This document shows, one piece after another, positions 1-8,290 of a DNA stretch of 64,000 nucleotides; the stretch's first letter is position 1; every line of letters begins with the position of its first letter. The notes under the pieces are model-generated. The model had not been told where the DNA came from. It was given only the letters and a program-made list of their open reading frames with translations, and did no database searches. Source of the stretch: Pseudoselenomonas ruminantium. GTDB lineage: Bacteria > Bacillota > Negativicutes > Selenomonadales > Selenomonadaceae. The DNA lies in assembly GCA_015058625.1 (NCBI GenBank), contig SVCA01000002.1, positions 62,001-126,000 on the forward strand, given 5' to 3'. The position numbers were made by a program, and so were the translations under genes.

Positions 1-1
1 T

Positions 2-1069
2 GGCTATGATATATCTGTATTGGCTTTACATGATGGCCGTGAAGGACTGGCAGAAACAGAGTTAATTTCCGGCGTTCCCGTTCGTAGAGTCCGGTTAGTG
101 TCAAAGTCGTGGTCGAAAACGCCTATTGTGCAGGTGTTGAAATATTTAGAATTTATCATCCGCGCTCAATCGGCGTGCCGTAAGGCAGACATACTTCATT
201 GCAATGATTTGAATGCCTTGATTGTTGGTGTTGTGGCGAAGATTTTATCTTTGTGGCGTTTGAAAATCGTCTATGATGCACATGAATTGGAATGCGAAGC
301 CGGTGCAAGAACCAGACGTGGACAGAAATTGTTGGAATTAGCTGAGCGGCTGACCATTCTCTTTGCCAATCAGGTAATAACGGTCAGCCCTAGTATTGCC
401 GAAGATTACGCACGTCGTTACGGTATAAAAAAGCCGAGTTTGGTCTTGAATGCGCCGGCGTGGCGCGAAGAAATTCCACAAGGAGATATCTTTCGAAAAA
501 AATTTGGAATTGGTCAGGAACAGAAAATATTCATTTATCAGGGTGGATTGAGCTTTGAGCGGGCAGTGAAGGAACTGGTAGAGGCGTTTGCGGCCAGAAA
601 AAAATCTGATGCTGTACTGATTTTTATGGGCTATGGTCCGGCAGAGGAATATATACGGAAAGCCAGTGATAAACACCACAATATTTTTCTTCATCCGGCA
701 GTACCACCGCATGAAATCCTGCAATATACCTGTGGAGCTGATTATGGCCTTATTTTCCTCCATACTAAGGGTAATAATAATTATTATTATTGTCTGCCTA
801 ATAAGTTCTTTGAATATGCTACCTGCGGCCTGCCGTTTCTTGCGAATGACCTCTATGATATTGACCGTATGAATGAGCAATATCATCTGGGAGAGCTGGT
901 CAAAACCATGTCGGTCACAGAAATAAATGAAGGAATTGATAAATTACTTGCGGAGGATTATCAGCAACTTTCGCAAAATGCTAGACAAATGGCGAAAAAT
1001 AATTCATGGGAAATACAGGAAAAAAGTTTGTTGAATGTTTATGATAAATTGACTAACTTACATTTGTAA
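2..1069 (+). CDS. GT4-type glycosyltransferase, 5' end outside window
   Basis: The reading frame is open from base 2, and the first residues (GYDISVLALHDG) already look like the N-terminal Rossmann half of a glycosyltransferase, so the true start lies upstream of the window. A TTG at 20 is in frame but has no reason to be the start. Seen: YDAHELE, a VITVSPSIAEDY segment, a mid-protein LNAP followed by YQGGLSFERAV (start of the nucleotide-binding half), and the acceptor/donor motif PNKFFEYATCGLP near residue 275. Family knowledge: GT4 (GT-B fold) enzymes transfer a sugar from an NDP or NDP-undecaprenyl donor on the cytoplasmic side during polysaccharide assembly. The neighbouring gene is another glycosyltransferase. 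The sugar specificity cannot be read from sequence. Confidence 0.85.
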   Translation, partial: GYDISVLALHDGREGLAETELISGVPVRRVRLVSKSWSKTPIVQVLKYLEFIIRAQSACRKADILHCNDLNALIVGVVAKILSLWRLKIVYDAHELECEAGARTRRGQKLLELAERLTILFANQVITVSPSIAEDYARRYGIKKPSLVLNAPAWREEIPQGDIFRKKFGIGQEQKIFIYQGGLSFERAVKELVEAFAARKKSDAVLIFMGYGPAEEYIRKASDKHHNIFLHPAVPPHEILQYTCGADYGLIFLHTKGNNNYYYCLPNKFFEYATCGLPFLANDLYDIDRMNEQYHLGELVKTMSVTEINEGIDKLLAEDYQQLSQNARQMAKNNSWEIQEKSLLNVYDKLTNLHL

Positions 1070-1096
1070 TGTCTACATGAATGTGAGGTGAATTTC

Positions 1097-2169
1097 TTGA
1101 AAAAAATATGTCATTTAACAAGTGCTCATACACAGGAAGATATACGAATATTTCATAAGGAATGTGTATCACTAGCTGATGCAGGATATGAGGTTTATCA
1201 GATTTCCTGTGGCAATACCTATGATAAGAAAGGTGTACATCTTATAGGAATTGGTGTAAAACCTGTTGGGCGGCTGGCTCGTATGCGTAAAACAGCTATG
1301 CTGGTGTATCAAGCGGCACTGAAAGTTGATGCAGATGTTTATCATATTCATGACCCGGAACTATTGCCCTATGGATTAAAACTGAAAAGGCTTGGAAAAA
1401 AAGTCATTTTTGACAGCCATGAGGACATTCCAGCACAGATTATGGATAAGGAGTATATAGCTAAGCCATTGCGCAAAATAGTATCGGCTGGGTACAAGGT
1501 CTATGAGTCTTACGTGATTAAACATTTGGATGCAGTAGTGGCAGCTACTCCGCATATTGCAGAAAAGTTTCAAAATCGCTGTCGTAAGGTAGTTACGGTC
1601 AATAATTATCCAAGACTAGATGATATTCAGTTTCATGAAACTCCTTTTACAGAGCGTGAGCCAATTATCTGCTACGCCGGAGGTATCAGCGAAATTCGTG
1701 GAGAGAAGATAATGACGGAAGCTATGCAAAATGTAAATGGAACACTAATTTTGGCTGGTGATAGTGAAAATGTGTCCCCCCCCCGAGGACAAAATACGTA
1801 GGGCGGCTTAATCGCAGGGAGATAAATGAGCTTTATGGCAGTGCGGTAGCAGGTCTTTGTATGTTGAAACCCGTCAGAAATTATTACTACTCTCAACCAA
1901 TTAAAATCTATGAATATATGGCCGCTGGATTGCCATATATTTGTTCTGATTTTCCCCTATGGCAAGAATTAGCTGCTGCTAGTGGTGCTGGTATCTGTGT
2001 AAACCCAGAAAATACAGCAGAACTAAGCAAGGCAATTTCTACATTACTGTTAGACAGGAAAAAAGCAGAAACCATGGGGAAAAGAGGGCGAGAGTATGTG
2101 ATTAAACACTGTACTTGGTCAATCGAAGAAAAGAGCTTGCTATCGTTATATGAAACGATAGGAGCATAA
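1097..2169 (+). pseudogene. Glycosyltransferase broken by a frameshift at a C9 tract
   Basis: Two reading frames together make one GT-B glycosyltransferase. The first (1097-1801) carries the N-terminal half (MKKICHLTSAH start, FDSHEDIPAQI, VVAATPHIAEKF, NNYPRL, ICYAGGISEIRGE). The second runs through 1861-2169 in another frame and carries YVGRLNRREINELYG and the motif PIKIYEYMAAGLP. The switch occurs at nine C residues (1776-1784). One extra C would restore a continuous product running ...VSPPPRTKYVGRLNR. Start choice: TTG 1097 has a GAGGTG ribosome site 6 nt upstream and gives the usual family N-terminus; GTG 1088 is the alternative. It could be a real inactivation, a phase-variable gene caught in the off state, or a sequencing error in a homopolymer. 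Confidence 0.8.
1776..1784. repeat. C9 homopolymer tract in glycosyltransferase
   Basis: Nine consecutive C on the + strand, exactly where the glycosyltransferase reading frame changes. Tracts of this length are prone to slipped-strand mispairing. Ten C would put both halves in frame. Confidence 0.9.
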
Positions 2170-2172
2170 TGG

Positions 2173-2550
2173 ATGATTAAATATGTAGGCAGAATAAATA
2201 GGCAGGCTGTCAATGCATTATATGGACAATCCCGTGCTGGGATTGTAATTTATCAGCCAGCCAAAAATCACTTTGAGGCCCAGCCGATTAAACTGTTTGA
2301 ATTTATGGCAGCTGGATTGCCTGTTATTGCCTCAGATTTTCCTCTGTGGCAAAAAATTGTGGAGGAAAATGACTGTGGTATATGTGTAAATCCAACTGAT
2401 GCAGCATCTGTAAAAAATGCCTGCATTAAACTGCTTTCAAACCCGGATAGAGGACAAGAAATGGGGAAAAATGGAAGGAAGGCCGTGCTGGAAAAATATA
2501 ACTGGGCTAATGAAGAAAAGAAATTGCTGGCACTTTATGAAACTTTATAA
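2173..2550 (+). pseudogene. C-terminal half of a second glycosyltransferase (remnant)
   Basis: The 125-residue frame starts directly at the nucleotide-binding half (IKYVGRINRQAVNALYG, then QPIKLFEFMAAGLP and FPLWQKIVEEN) and aligns along its whole length with the C-terminal part of the preceding broken glycosyltransferase (YVGRLNRREINELYG, QPIKIYEYMAAGLP, FPLWQELAAAS). It has no N-terminal acceptor domain. It lies in the same frame as the preceding ORF, separated only by a TAA stop and one codon. This is best explained as the 3' end of a paralogous gene left after a recombination that deleted the rest. The fragment could be translated from ATG 2173 but is unlikely to be active alone. Confidence 0.75.
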
Positions 2551-2555
2551 GAAAA

Positions 2556-2579
2556 ATCCTGCCATGGAAATGGCAGGAT
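2556..2579 (-). terminator. Hairpin terminator of the toxin-antitoxin unit
   Basis: A perfect 10-bp stem ATCCTGCCAT/ATGGCAGGAT with a GGAA loop. Read on the - strand it is followed by TTTTTCTT, and it begins 4 bp after the toxin stop codon, so it fits an intrinsic terminator for the - strand pair. It also separates this pair from the convergent glycosyltransferase remnant. Confidence 0.75.
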
Positions 2580-2583
2580 GCTA

Positions 2584-2901
2584 TCAAAGCTTTACCAGCT
2601 TGTTTGCAATGTTAGATGGTGAATAGGCAACTCGTGAAATATTGACAGTTTTTTCATGTATTGTAAATATTACCGAATAATTATCTACCAACAACTGTCT
2701 GAATTCCTTTTCGGGGCGTTTGGCATCGGTCATAATTTTTATCCGTTCAGGGAAAAGGCGTAATGTGTCGATAGCATCGGCGATACGATTGAATTGGTTC
2801 ATAGCAATTTGAGGCATACCGATGACTGAGTAAATGTAGTCATAAATGTCGGATATGTCCTTGGCGGCTTGTTCGGAGATTATGACTTGATATTCAATCA
2901 T
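2584..2901 (-). CDS. RelE/ParE-family toxin
   Basis: A 105-residue product starting MIEYQVIISEQAAKDISDI, the usual opening of ParE/RelE toxins (beta strand, then two helices with the A-x-x-D-I-x-x-I-Y-x-Y-I pattern), with FPERI in the middle and a C-terminal strand INISRVAY-like. RelE toxins cleave mRNA in the ribosome and ParE toxins poison gyrase; which applies cannot be decided here. The start at 2901 was chosen because it matches the family N-terminus; the frame is open further upstream but that part lies inside the antitoxin gene. It overlaps the antitoxin gene by 8 bp, as is usual for coupled pairs. Confidence 0.8.
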   Translation of the reverse strand: MIEYQVIISEQAAKDISDIYDYIYSVIGMPQIAMNQFNRIADAIDTLRLFPERIKIMTDAKRPEKEFRQLLVDNYSVIFTIHEKTVNISRVAYSPSNIANKLVKL

Positions 2902-3205
2902 GGGCGTGCATTCTCCGGAAGCTGGCGAAGAAATCTTTTGCAGGCATGGATTTGCCGTTTTCAATGTCTTCGATGCCTTTGTCAAGGAATGAACGTACTT
3001 CATCAGCGGTCATTAAATCCGTGTTGAGGTGGTTAGGGCCTTTGTTGAGCGAGAGTTCAAAAGGAATGGCTCCTTTGAGGGCTATTTGTTTGAGATAGAT
3101 GGTGATAGCGGCAGTCATTGACAGCCCAAGAGCTGACAGGACTGTTTCGGCATTGTGCTTCACATCCTGGTTGATGCGTAGATTGAGTGTAGCAGTTTTT
3201 TCCAT
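2894..3205 (-). CDS. RelB/DinJ-family antitoxin
   Basis: A 103-residue protein. Residues 1-50 form a ribbon-helix-helix DNA-binding domain (TATLNLRINQDVK, then AETVLSALGLSMTAAITIYLKQI), the RelB/DinJ signature. The charged C-terminal part (TADEVRSFLDKGIEDIENG) is the toxin-wrapping tail. Known role of the family: neutralise the partner toxin and repress its own promoter. An AAGGAGG site lies 7 nt upstream of the ATG. It is transcribed first, followed by the toxin gene with an 8-bp overlap, against the direction of the surrounding polysaccharide genes. Confidence 0.85.
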   Translation of the reverse strand: MEKTATLNLRINQDVKHNAETVLSALGLSMTAAITIYLKQIALKGAIPFELSLNKGPNHLNTDLMTADEVRSFLDKGIEDIENGKSMPAKDFFASFRRMHAHD

Positions 3206-3237
3206 GATAAAACCTCCTTACAGTTGTTTGCTTTAAT

Positions 3238-3259
3238 TGTAACGCGAATGTAACGAGAA
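3238..3259. promoter_or_regulatory. Tandem 11-bp repeat upstream of antitoxin gene
   Basis: TGTAACGCGAA followed directly by TGTAACGAGAA, 33 bp upstream of the antitoxin start and 26 bp upstream of the wbpI-like start. It is a plausible operator for autoregulation by the ribbon-helix-helix antitoxin, but this is inferred from position only. Confidence 0.4.
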
Positions 3260-3284
3260 ATCAATATGAACAAGAGGCGATAGA

Positions 3285-4376
3285 ATGAAAATCTTAACCA
3301 TAGTGGGTGCCCGGCCGCAGTTTATCAAGGCGGCGGTGGTGTCTCATGTACTTCGGAAGAAACATCAGGAAGTGCTGGTGCATACCGGGCAGCATTTTGA
3401 CTACAACATGAGTCAGCAGTTTTTTGAGGAACTCAACATCCCTGCCCCGGACTATAATCTGGGTATTCGTGGGGGCAGTCATGGAGAAATGACGGGGAAA
3501 ATGCTAATGGAGATAGAGAAGGTGTTGGTGAAGGAAGCGCCGGATTGGGTACTGCTCTATGGTGACACCAATTCTACGCTGGCCGGGGCATTGGCGGCTG
3601 CGAAACTCCATATGCCCATCTGTCATGTGGAGGCAGGAACGCGTACGCACTGCCGCACGAATCCTGAAGAAATCAATCGTATCTGCACCGATCATGTATC
3701 GAGCCTGCTCTTGGGCTGTACAGCCAGTGCCATGGAGGAAATGAAGCGCGAAGGCTTGGAAACACGCGGCGTATTGGTAGGCGACCCGATGTATGATGCT
3801 TTTCTGGAATACAGCGGCAAGAAGGAAATCACGGACATTGAGTTGCAGCTGCTAAGTGGCGGTACGGCAGCCGTGCCGGAAAAATATTGTTATTTGACCT
3901 GTCATCGTGAGGAAAATACCAATCGGGATGAGGATTTGCGCGAGATTTTCAAGGCTATGGAACAGCTGGATTTTCCGGTGATTTATCCGGTTCATCCCCG
4001 CAATCATGTCCGGGCTTTACGTTTGCAGGCAGAAATGCAGTTGAATAATGTGCTGCTTGTTCAGCCTGTGGGGTATCTGGAAAGTGCCTGTATGGTAAAA
4101 AATGCCCAGCTGGTCGTTACCGATTCCGGCGGCTTGCAAAGAGAAGCCTTTTTCGCAGGAAAGAAATGTGTGACATTGCTGGATTTTGTGGTCTGGCCGG
4201 AAACGATGGTGGGGAATCGCAATGTCTTGGCAAAGCCAAAGGCAGAGGAGATTTTAGAAAAAATTGCTATTCCGCAGGAAATAAGCAAGAATTATAGTCC
4301 TTTTGGTGATGGACATGCAGCAGAGAAAATCGTCAATGCACTGGAAAAAATAAATGAAAAGGGGATAGATAAATGA
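3285..4376 (+). CDS. wbpI: UDP-2,3-diacetamido-2,3-dideoxyglucuronate 2-epimerase (WbpI-like)
   Basis: A 363-residue member of the UDP-GlcNAc 2-epimerase family (two Rossmann-like domains). Visible motifs: GARPQFIKAA at the N-terminus, HTGQHFDYNMS, GDTNSTLAGALAA, HVEAGTRT, CHREENT, HPRNH and TDSGGLQREAFF. The stretch GGSHGEMTGKMLMEIE resembles the P. aeruginosa WbpI branch more than WecB, and the next three genes are WbpB-, WbpD- and WbpE-like, which supports the C2 epimerisation converting UDP-GlcNAc3NAcA to UDP-ManNAc3NAcA. A plain UDP-GlcNAc 2-epimerase cannot be excluded. The stop overlaps the next start by 4 bp (ATGA), indicating one operon. Confidence 0.75.
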   Translation: MKILTIVGARPQFIKAAVVSHVLRKKHQEVLVHTGQHFDYNMSQQFFEELNIPAPDYNLGIRGGSHGEMTGKMLMEIEKVLVKEAPDWVLLYGDTNSTLAGALAAAKLHMPICHVEAGTRTHCRTNPEEINRICTDHVSSLLLGCTASAMEEMKREGLETRGVLVGDPMYDAFLEYSGKKEITDIELQLLSGGTAAVPEKYCYLTCHREENTNRDEDLREIFKAMEQLDFPVIYPVHPRNHVRALRLQAEMQLNNVLLVQPVGYLESACMVKNAQLVVTDSGGLQREAFFAGKKCVTLLDFVVWPETMVGNRNVLAKPKAEEILEKIAIPQEISKNYSPFGDGHAAEKIVNALEKINEKGIDK

Positions 4377-5452
4377 AATACGCATTAATTGGCTGTGGAC
4401 GAATCGCTACAAATCATATCAAAGCGGCAGTAAATAATAAACTGGAGATTGCAGCAGTTTGTGACATTGTGCCGGAGAAAATGGAAGAACTGCTGGCTAA
4501 GCATGGACTGGAAAAGGATACGAATATTGCCCGTTTTACGGATTATCAGGAAATGCTGGCGGCAGTTAAGCCCGATTTTGTCAGCATTGCCACGGAATCC
4601 GGCAAGCATGCAGAGATTGTGCTTTACTGCATTGACCATGGTATTCATGTAATTGTGGAAAAGCCCATGGCCATGAGTATGAAAGACGCAGATGAAATCG
4701 TGCGCCGCAGTCAGGAGAAAAATGTTAAGGTGGCGGCCTGTCATCAAAACCGTTTTAACATCGCTGTACAGAAAATGCGGAAGGCGGTGGAAGGCGGTCG
4801 CTTTGGCAAGTTGTCTCATGGTTCGATTCATGTGCGCTGGAACCGCAATCATAATTACTATGACCAGGCAAAATGGCGCGGCACTTGGGCGCAGGATGGC
4901 GGCGCGCTTATGAATCAGTGCATTCATGGCATAGATCTGTTCCGTTGGATGCTGGGGGGAGAAGTAGATACCATCTACGCCCAGACCCGTCAGCAGTTCC
5001 ATGATTATCTGGAATGTGAGGATTTGGGCATGGCAGTAGTGACCTTCAAAAATGGTGCAATTGGCACGATTGAGGGCACGACCAATGTTTATCCGCAGAA
5101 TCTCGAGGAAACTCTGTATCTGTTCGGCGAGACTGGCACGGTAAAACTCGGCGGCAAGTCTACCAATAATATTGATGTTTGGGATTTTGCCGATGAAACG
5201 GAAGCCGACAAGGCCAATAAGGGACTTGAAGAAGCCACCAGCAATGTCTATGGCAATGGCCATACCAGCCTGTTCGCCGATATGATGGACGCAATTGAAA
5301 ATGACCGCACGCCCTATGTGGATGCCGTAGCTGGTCGCAATGCCGTGGAGATGATTTTGGCTATTTATAAATCCGCCGCTTCTGGTCAGCCGGTAAAACT
5401 GCCGCTGACGGATGTGGCATCCACGGATTTTACAGGCAGCTTTGACAAGTAA
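4373..5452 (+). CDS. wbpB: Gfo/Idh/MocA oxidoreductase, WbpB-like
   Basis: A 359-residue NAD(P)-dependent dehydrogenase. The N-terminal Rossmann domain opens with YALIGCGRIATNHIKAA; VEKPMAMSM near residue 95 is the conserved EKP motif of the family; GGALMNQCIHGIDLFRWMLGG carries the catalytic-region His/Asp. Within a WbpI-B-D-E block the expected reaction is oxidation of the C3 hydroxyl of UDP-GlcNAcA to the 3-keto sugar, which the WbpE-type aminotransferase then aminates. The WbpA-type UDP-GlcNAc 6-dehydrogenase that supplies the substrate is not in this window. Translation is coupled to the preceding gene through an ATGA overlap. Confidence 0.75.
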   Translation: MKYALIGCGRIATNHIKAAVNNKLEIAAVCDIVPEKMEELLAKHGLEKDTNIARFTDYQEMLAAVKPDFVSIATESGKHAEIVLYCIDHGIHVIVEKPMAMSMKDADEIVRRSQEKNVKVAACHQNRFNIAVQKMRKAVEGGRFGKLSHGSIHVRWNRNHNYYDQAKWRGTWAQDGGALMNQCIHGIDLFRWMLGGEVDTIYAQTRQQFHDYLECEDLGMAVVTFKNGAIGTIEGTTNVYPQNLEETLYLFGETGTVKLGGKSTNNIDVWDFADETEADKANKGLEEATSNVYGNGHTSLFADMMDAIENDRTPYVDAVAGRNAVEMILAIYKSAASGQPVKLPLTDVASTDFTGSFDK

Positions 5453-5462
5453 GGAGATATTT

Positions 5463-6044
5463 ATGGCACAGGAAAAAGAATATTTCGCCCATGAAACGGC
5501 AGTCGTGGATAATGGAGCAAAAATCGGTAAAGGTACCCATATCTGGCATTTTTCCCATGTAATGGGCGGTGCGGAAATTGGTGAGGGCTGTAACTTGGGA
5601 CAAAATGTCTTTGTGGCCAATGATGTAAAAATCGGCAACAAGGTCAAGATTCAGAACAATGTAAGCGTTTATGAGGGGGTGCAGTTAGAGGATTATGTAT
5701 TCTGCGGCCCAAGTATGGTATTCACCAATGTCCGCACGCCGCGTTGTGAGTACCCACGCAATACATCCAAAGATTATGCAGATACGATTGTAAAACGTGG
5801 TGCCAGCATTGGTGCGAATGCGACGATTGTCTGCGGCACAACATTGGGCAAGAATGCCTTTGTCGGTGCAGGCTCTACCGTGACTAAGGATGTGCCGGAT
5901 TACGCCATGGTCTATGGTAACCCCGCGAGAATCAGGGGGTATATGTGTGCTTGCGGCGATACTATTGTAGATGCCGATGCCAAGGAACTGCACTGTGACC
6001 GCTGTGGTGTACATGTGAAATTGAATGAAGAAGGTGCGAAATAA
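5463..6044 (+). CDS. wbpD: Left-handed beta-helix N-acetyltransferase, WbpD-like
   Basis: A 193-residue hexapeptide-repeat acyltransferase: repeated I/V/L-G-x4 units from about residue 10 (VVDNGAKIGKGTHIWHF) to 160 (AFVGAGSTVTKDVPDYAMVYGNPAR). The HIWHFSHV opening is typical of enzymes that N-acetylate the 3-amino group of UDP-GlcNAc(3NH2)A. The last 25 residues add a CACG...CDRCG pair that looks like a small zinc ribbon. The start is ATG 5463, preceded by AAGGAGAT; the frame is open upstream but there it overlaps the wbpB-like gene. The next gene starts immediately after its stop. Confidence 0.8.
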   Translation: MAQEKEYFAHETAVVDNGAKIGKGTHIWHFSHVMGGAEIGEGCNLGQNVFVANDVKIGNKVKIQNNVSVYEGVQLEDYVFCGPSMVFTNVRTPRCEYPRNTSKDYADTIVKRGASIGANATIVCGTTLGKNAFVGAGSTVTKDVPDYAMVYGNPARIRGYMCACGDTIVDADAKELHCDRCGVHVKLNEEGAK

Positions 6045-7139
6045 ATGATTCCATTTGTAGATATGGCGGCCCAGCAGGCTTCCATCAAAGATGAACTGGA
6101 TAAGCGTTTAGCAGATGTACTGGCTTCGGGCAAGTTTATTCTTGGTCCCGAAGTAAAAGAGTTGGAAGAAAAACTGGCCGACTATGTGGGCACGAAATAC
6201 TGCATTACCTGCGCCAGCGGCACGGATGCGTTGCAGATTGCCCTAATGGCGTTAAATATTGGTGCGGGGGATGAGGTCATCACCACGGCCTTTACCTATA
6301 TTGCTACGGGTGAGGTAATTGCGCAGGTGGGGGCAACGCCGGTATTCGTGGATATTGACCCTGTGACCTATAATATTGACCCGTCAAAAATCGAAGCAGC
6401 TATCACGGATAAGACAAAAGCCATTATTCCGGTAAGCCTTTATGGTCAGTGCGCTGACTTTGACGAAATTAATGCCATTGCGGATAAACATAATCTCGCC
6501 GTAATCGAGGACGGTGCCCAGAGCTTTGGCGCGACCTATAAAGGTAAGCGCTCCTGCGGTCTGTCCACTATCGGCTGCACGAGCTTCTTCCCGACTAAAC
6601 CGTTAGGATGCTACGGGGATGGTGGCGCAATCTTTACCAATGATGACAACCTTGCCAAAGCAATGGACCAGATTCATCGTCATGGGCAGGACAGAAGGTA
6701 CCATCATATTCGTATGGGCTTGAACAGCCGTTTGGACACGTTGCAGGCCGCAGTGCTATTGGCGAAAATGACGAAGTTTGACGAAGAAATCAAACGCCGC
6801 GAAGAAGTGGGCAAGCGCTATACCAGCCAGTTCAAGGACATCAAGGGAATAAAAACACCGACAATCAAAGACGGCAATACCTGTGTTTATGCCCAATATA
6901 CCATTATCGTAGAAAATCGTGATGAATTGCAGGCAAAACTCAAGGAAAAAGGCATCCCCACAGCAGTACACTATCCCATTCCGCTCAATAAACAGCCAAT
7001 CTTTGAACAAATGAGTCATGTGGGCGAGATTCCTAATGCCGAATATGTGGCAGAGCACGTTATCAGCCTGCCTATGAGTGCTTGGCTCAAGGATGAAGAT
7101 ATGGATTATATCGTGGCGGCAATTAGAGCGTTACTTTAA
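6045..7139 (+). CDS. wbpE: DegT/DnrJ/EryC1/StrS aminotransferase, WbpE-like
   Basis: A 364-residue PLP-dependent sugar aminotransferase. Seen: the cofactor-phosphate site ASGTDALQIAL, VIEDGAQSFGATY with the ring-stacking/Asp region, and the Schiff-base lysine in FFPTKPLGCYGDGGA (Lys185). HRHGQDRRYHHIRMGLNSRLDTLQAA is the usual second active-site stretch. The expected role is transamination of UDP-3-keto-GlcNAcA to the 3-amino sugar using glutamate. It directly follows the WbpD-like gene with no gap. A diverged copy of its last 43 codons is found again at 10139-10267. Confidence 0.8.
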   Translation: MIPFVDMAAQQASIKDELDKRLADVLASGKFILGPEVKELEEKLADYVGTKYCITCASGTDALQIALMALNIGAGDEVITTAFTYIATGEVIAQVGATPVFVDIDPVTYNIDPSKIEAAITDKTKAIIPVSLYGQCADFDEINAIADKHNLAVIEDGAQSFGATYKGKRSCGLSTIGCTSFFPTKPLGCYGDGGAIFTNDDNLAKAMDQIHRHGQDRRYHHIRMGLNSRLDTLQAAVLLAKMTKFDEEIKRREEVGKRYTSQFKDIKGIKTPTIKDGNTCVYAQYTIIVENRDELQAKLKEKGIPTAVHYPIPLNKQPIFEQMSHVGEIPNAEYVAEHVISLPMSAWLKDEDMDYIVAAIRALL

Positions 7140-7150
7140 GGGGGATATAG

Positions 7151-7942
7151 ATGCGTCAGGATGAGGAAGTAATTGACTTGGCAAGGCTGGCTCAAATATT
7201 TTGGGTAAAGAAATTTGTGGTTGCAGTGATTATTGCTGTATGTATGGCTGTGGCTGCATTTATCGGAATACGTCAGCCGACAATGTATGAATCAACCAGT
7301 ATATTGCAGATAAATGGAGATGCATGGAATATAGCAAGCGTGGCATATTCAAGTGAAAAGGATGAAAATACAAAGCTATATAATTACGGGACGGTATTAA
7401 CTACCTACATACAGATTATGAAATCTCCGGCAGTTAACAAGGACGCCGTTAATTTTGATGTGAAGAATATCCGCGGAACCAATTTAATTAGTATTTCAGC
7501 AAAAGGAAAAACTGCCGAAGAAGCCCGGCAGGCGGCTAACGGAATAATAGATAATTTCCTCGCCTTTCAAACGGAACAGAATAAGGCCAGTAAAGAAAAA
7601 ATGGCGGCCTTCCTTACTGGGGCATTGGAAAATGCTAAAAATGATTTGGAAGCTGCCGATAAGGAATTGGCAGCTTCAGCCGTGAATGAAAGCGACCCTG
7701 CCTATCGGCAGTTAAAGCGCAATGCTAAAGCAAAGGAAGAAATCTATATCAGTCTGCTCAAAGAAGCCGAACAAAGCAAAATCAGACAGACAGCTGAATC
7801 CATGGATTTACAGGTAGTGACACCGGCCAATCTGCCGAAGGCGCCAATGCCCGGCAAGACAAAACTGTATATGGTAGTCGGCTTTGTAGTTGGATGTTTG
7901 CTGAGTCTGCTGTATGGACTGGTAAAGTATCGAATGGGATAA
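7151..7942 (+). CDS. Wzz/chain-length determinant family protein
   Basis: A 263-residue inner-membrane protein with the polysaccharide co-polymerase layout: a short cytoplasmic N-terminus (IDLARLAQIFWVKK), a first membrane segment at about residues 24-43, a long periplasmic part with a helical, Lys/Glu/Ala-rich region at about 150-205, a conserved proline-rich stretch (PANLPKAPMPGKTK) and a second membrane segment at about 236-258. No kinase domain follows. Such proteins set the chain length of Wzy-dependent polysaccharides. It is followed after 3 bp by a flippase fragment, so the export genes continued here before the locus was rearranged. Confidence 0.8.
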   Translation: MRQDEEVIDLARLAQIFWVKKFVVAVIIAVCMAVAAFIGIRQPTMYESTSILQINGDAWNIASVAYSSEKDENTKLYNYGTVLTTYIQIMKSPAVNKDAVNFDVKNIRGTNLISISAKGKTAEEARQAANGIIDNFLAFQTEQNKASKEKMAAFLTGALENAKNDLEAADKELAASAVNESDPAYRQLKRNAKAKEEIYISLLKEAEQSKIRQTAESMDLQVVTPANLPKAPMPGKTKLYMVVGFVVGCLLSLLYGLVKYRMG

Positions 7943-7945
7943 AAA

Positions 7946-8290
7946 ATGAAGATTCGTAATAGCTACAGTTTGAATTTTGCTAAGCTGGTCGGTGGAACAG
8001 CAGGAGCTCAAGCAATCAGCTTTATTACTTTGCCGGTCCTCACAAGGATGTATTCGGTTAGTGATTTTGGTGTGCAGGCCTTATATATGTCTATTGTTAG
8101 CATCTTGGTCATAGTAGTTACTGGTCGTTATGAATTGGCAATATTATTGCCCAAGGATGATGACGATAGTTTTGCATTGGTAATATTGGTACTGGCTATA
8201 GCTGCACTGGGATGTATAGGGATAGAGATTGTAACTTTTATTGGGGATAAATGGTTGGCAGAAGCTTTGCACAGTACGGATATTTCATAA
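7946..8290 (+). pseudogene. N-terminal fragment of a polysaccharide flippase
   Basis: 114 residues that align with the first quarter of the complete flippase at 10338 (AQAISFITLPVLTRMYSVSDFGVQALY here, AQIIGMLSIPILTRLYSVEAYGIQAVY there), with the ELAILLPK loop and three membrane segments. The frame stops at 8290, where the sequence changes into an unrelated formyltransferase. A full family member has 420-480 residues, so about three quarters are missing. This is a deletion remnant, not a short working gene. Confidence 0.8.

Noticed and set aside
4385..5647. 420-codon - strand frame opposite the WbpB-like gene
   Set aside because: Antisense shadow spanning the junction of two conserved genes.
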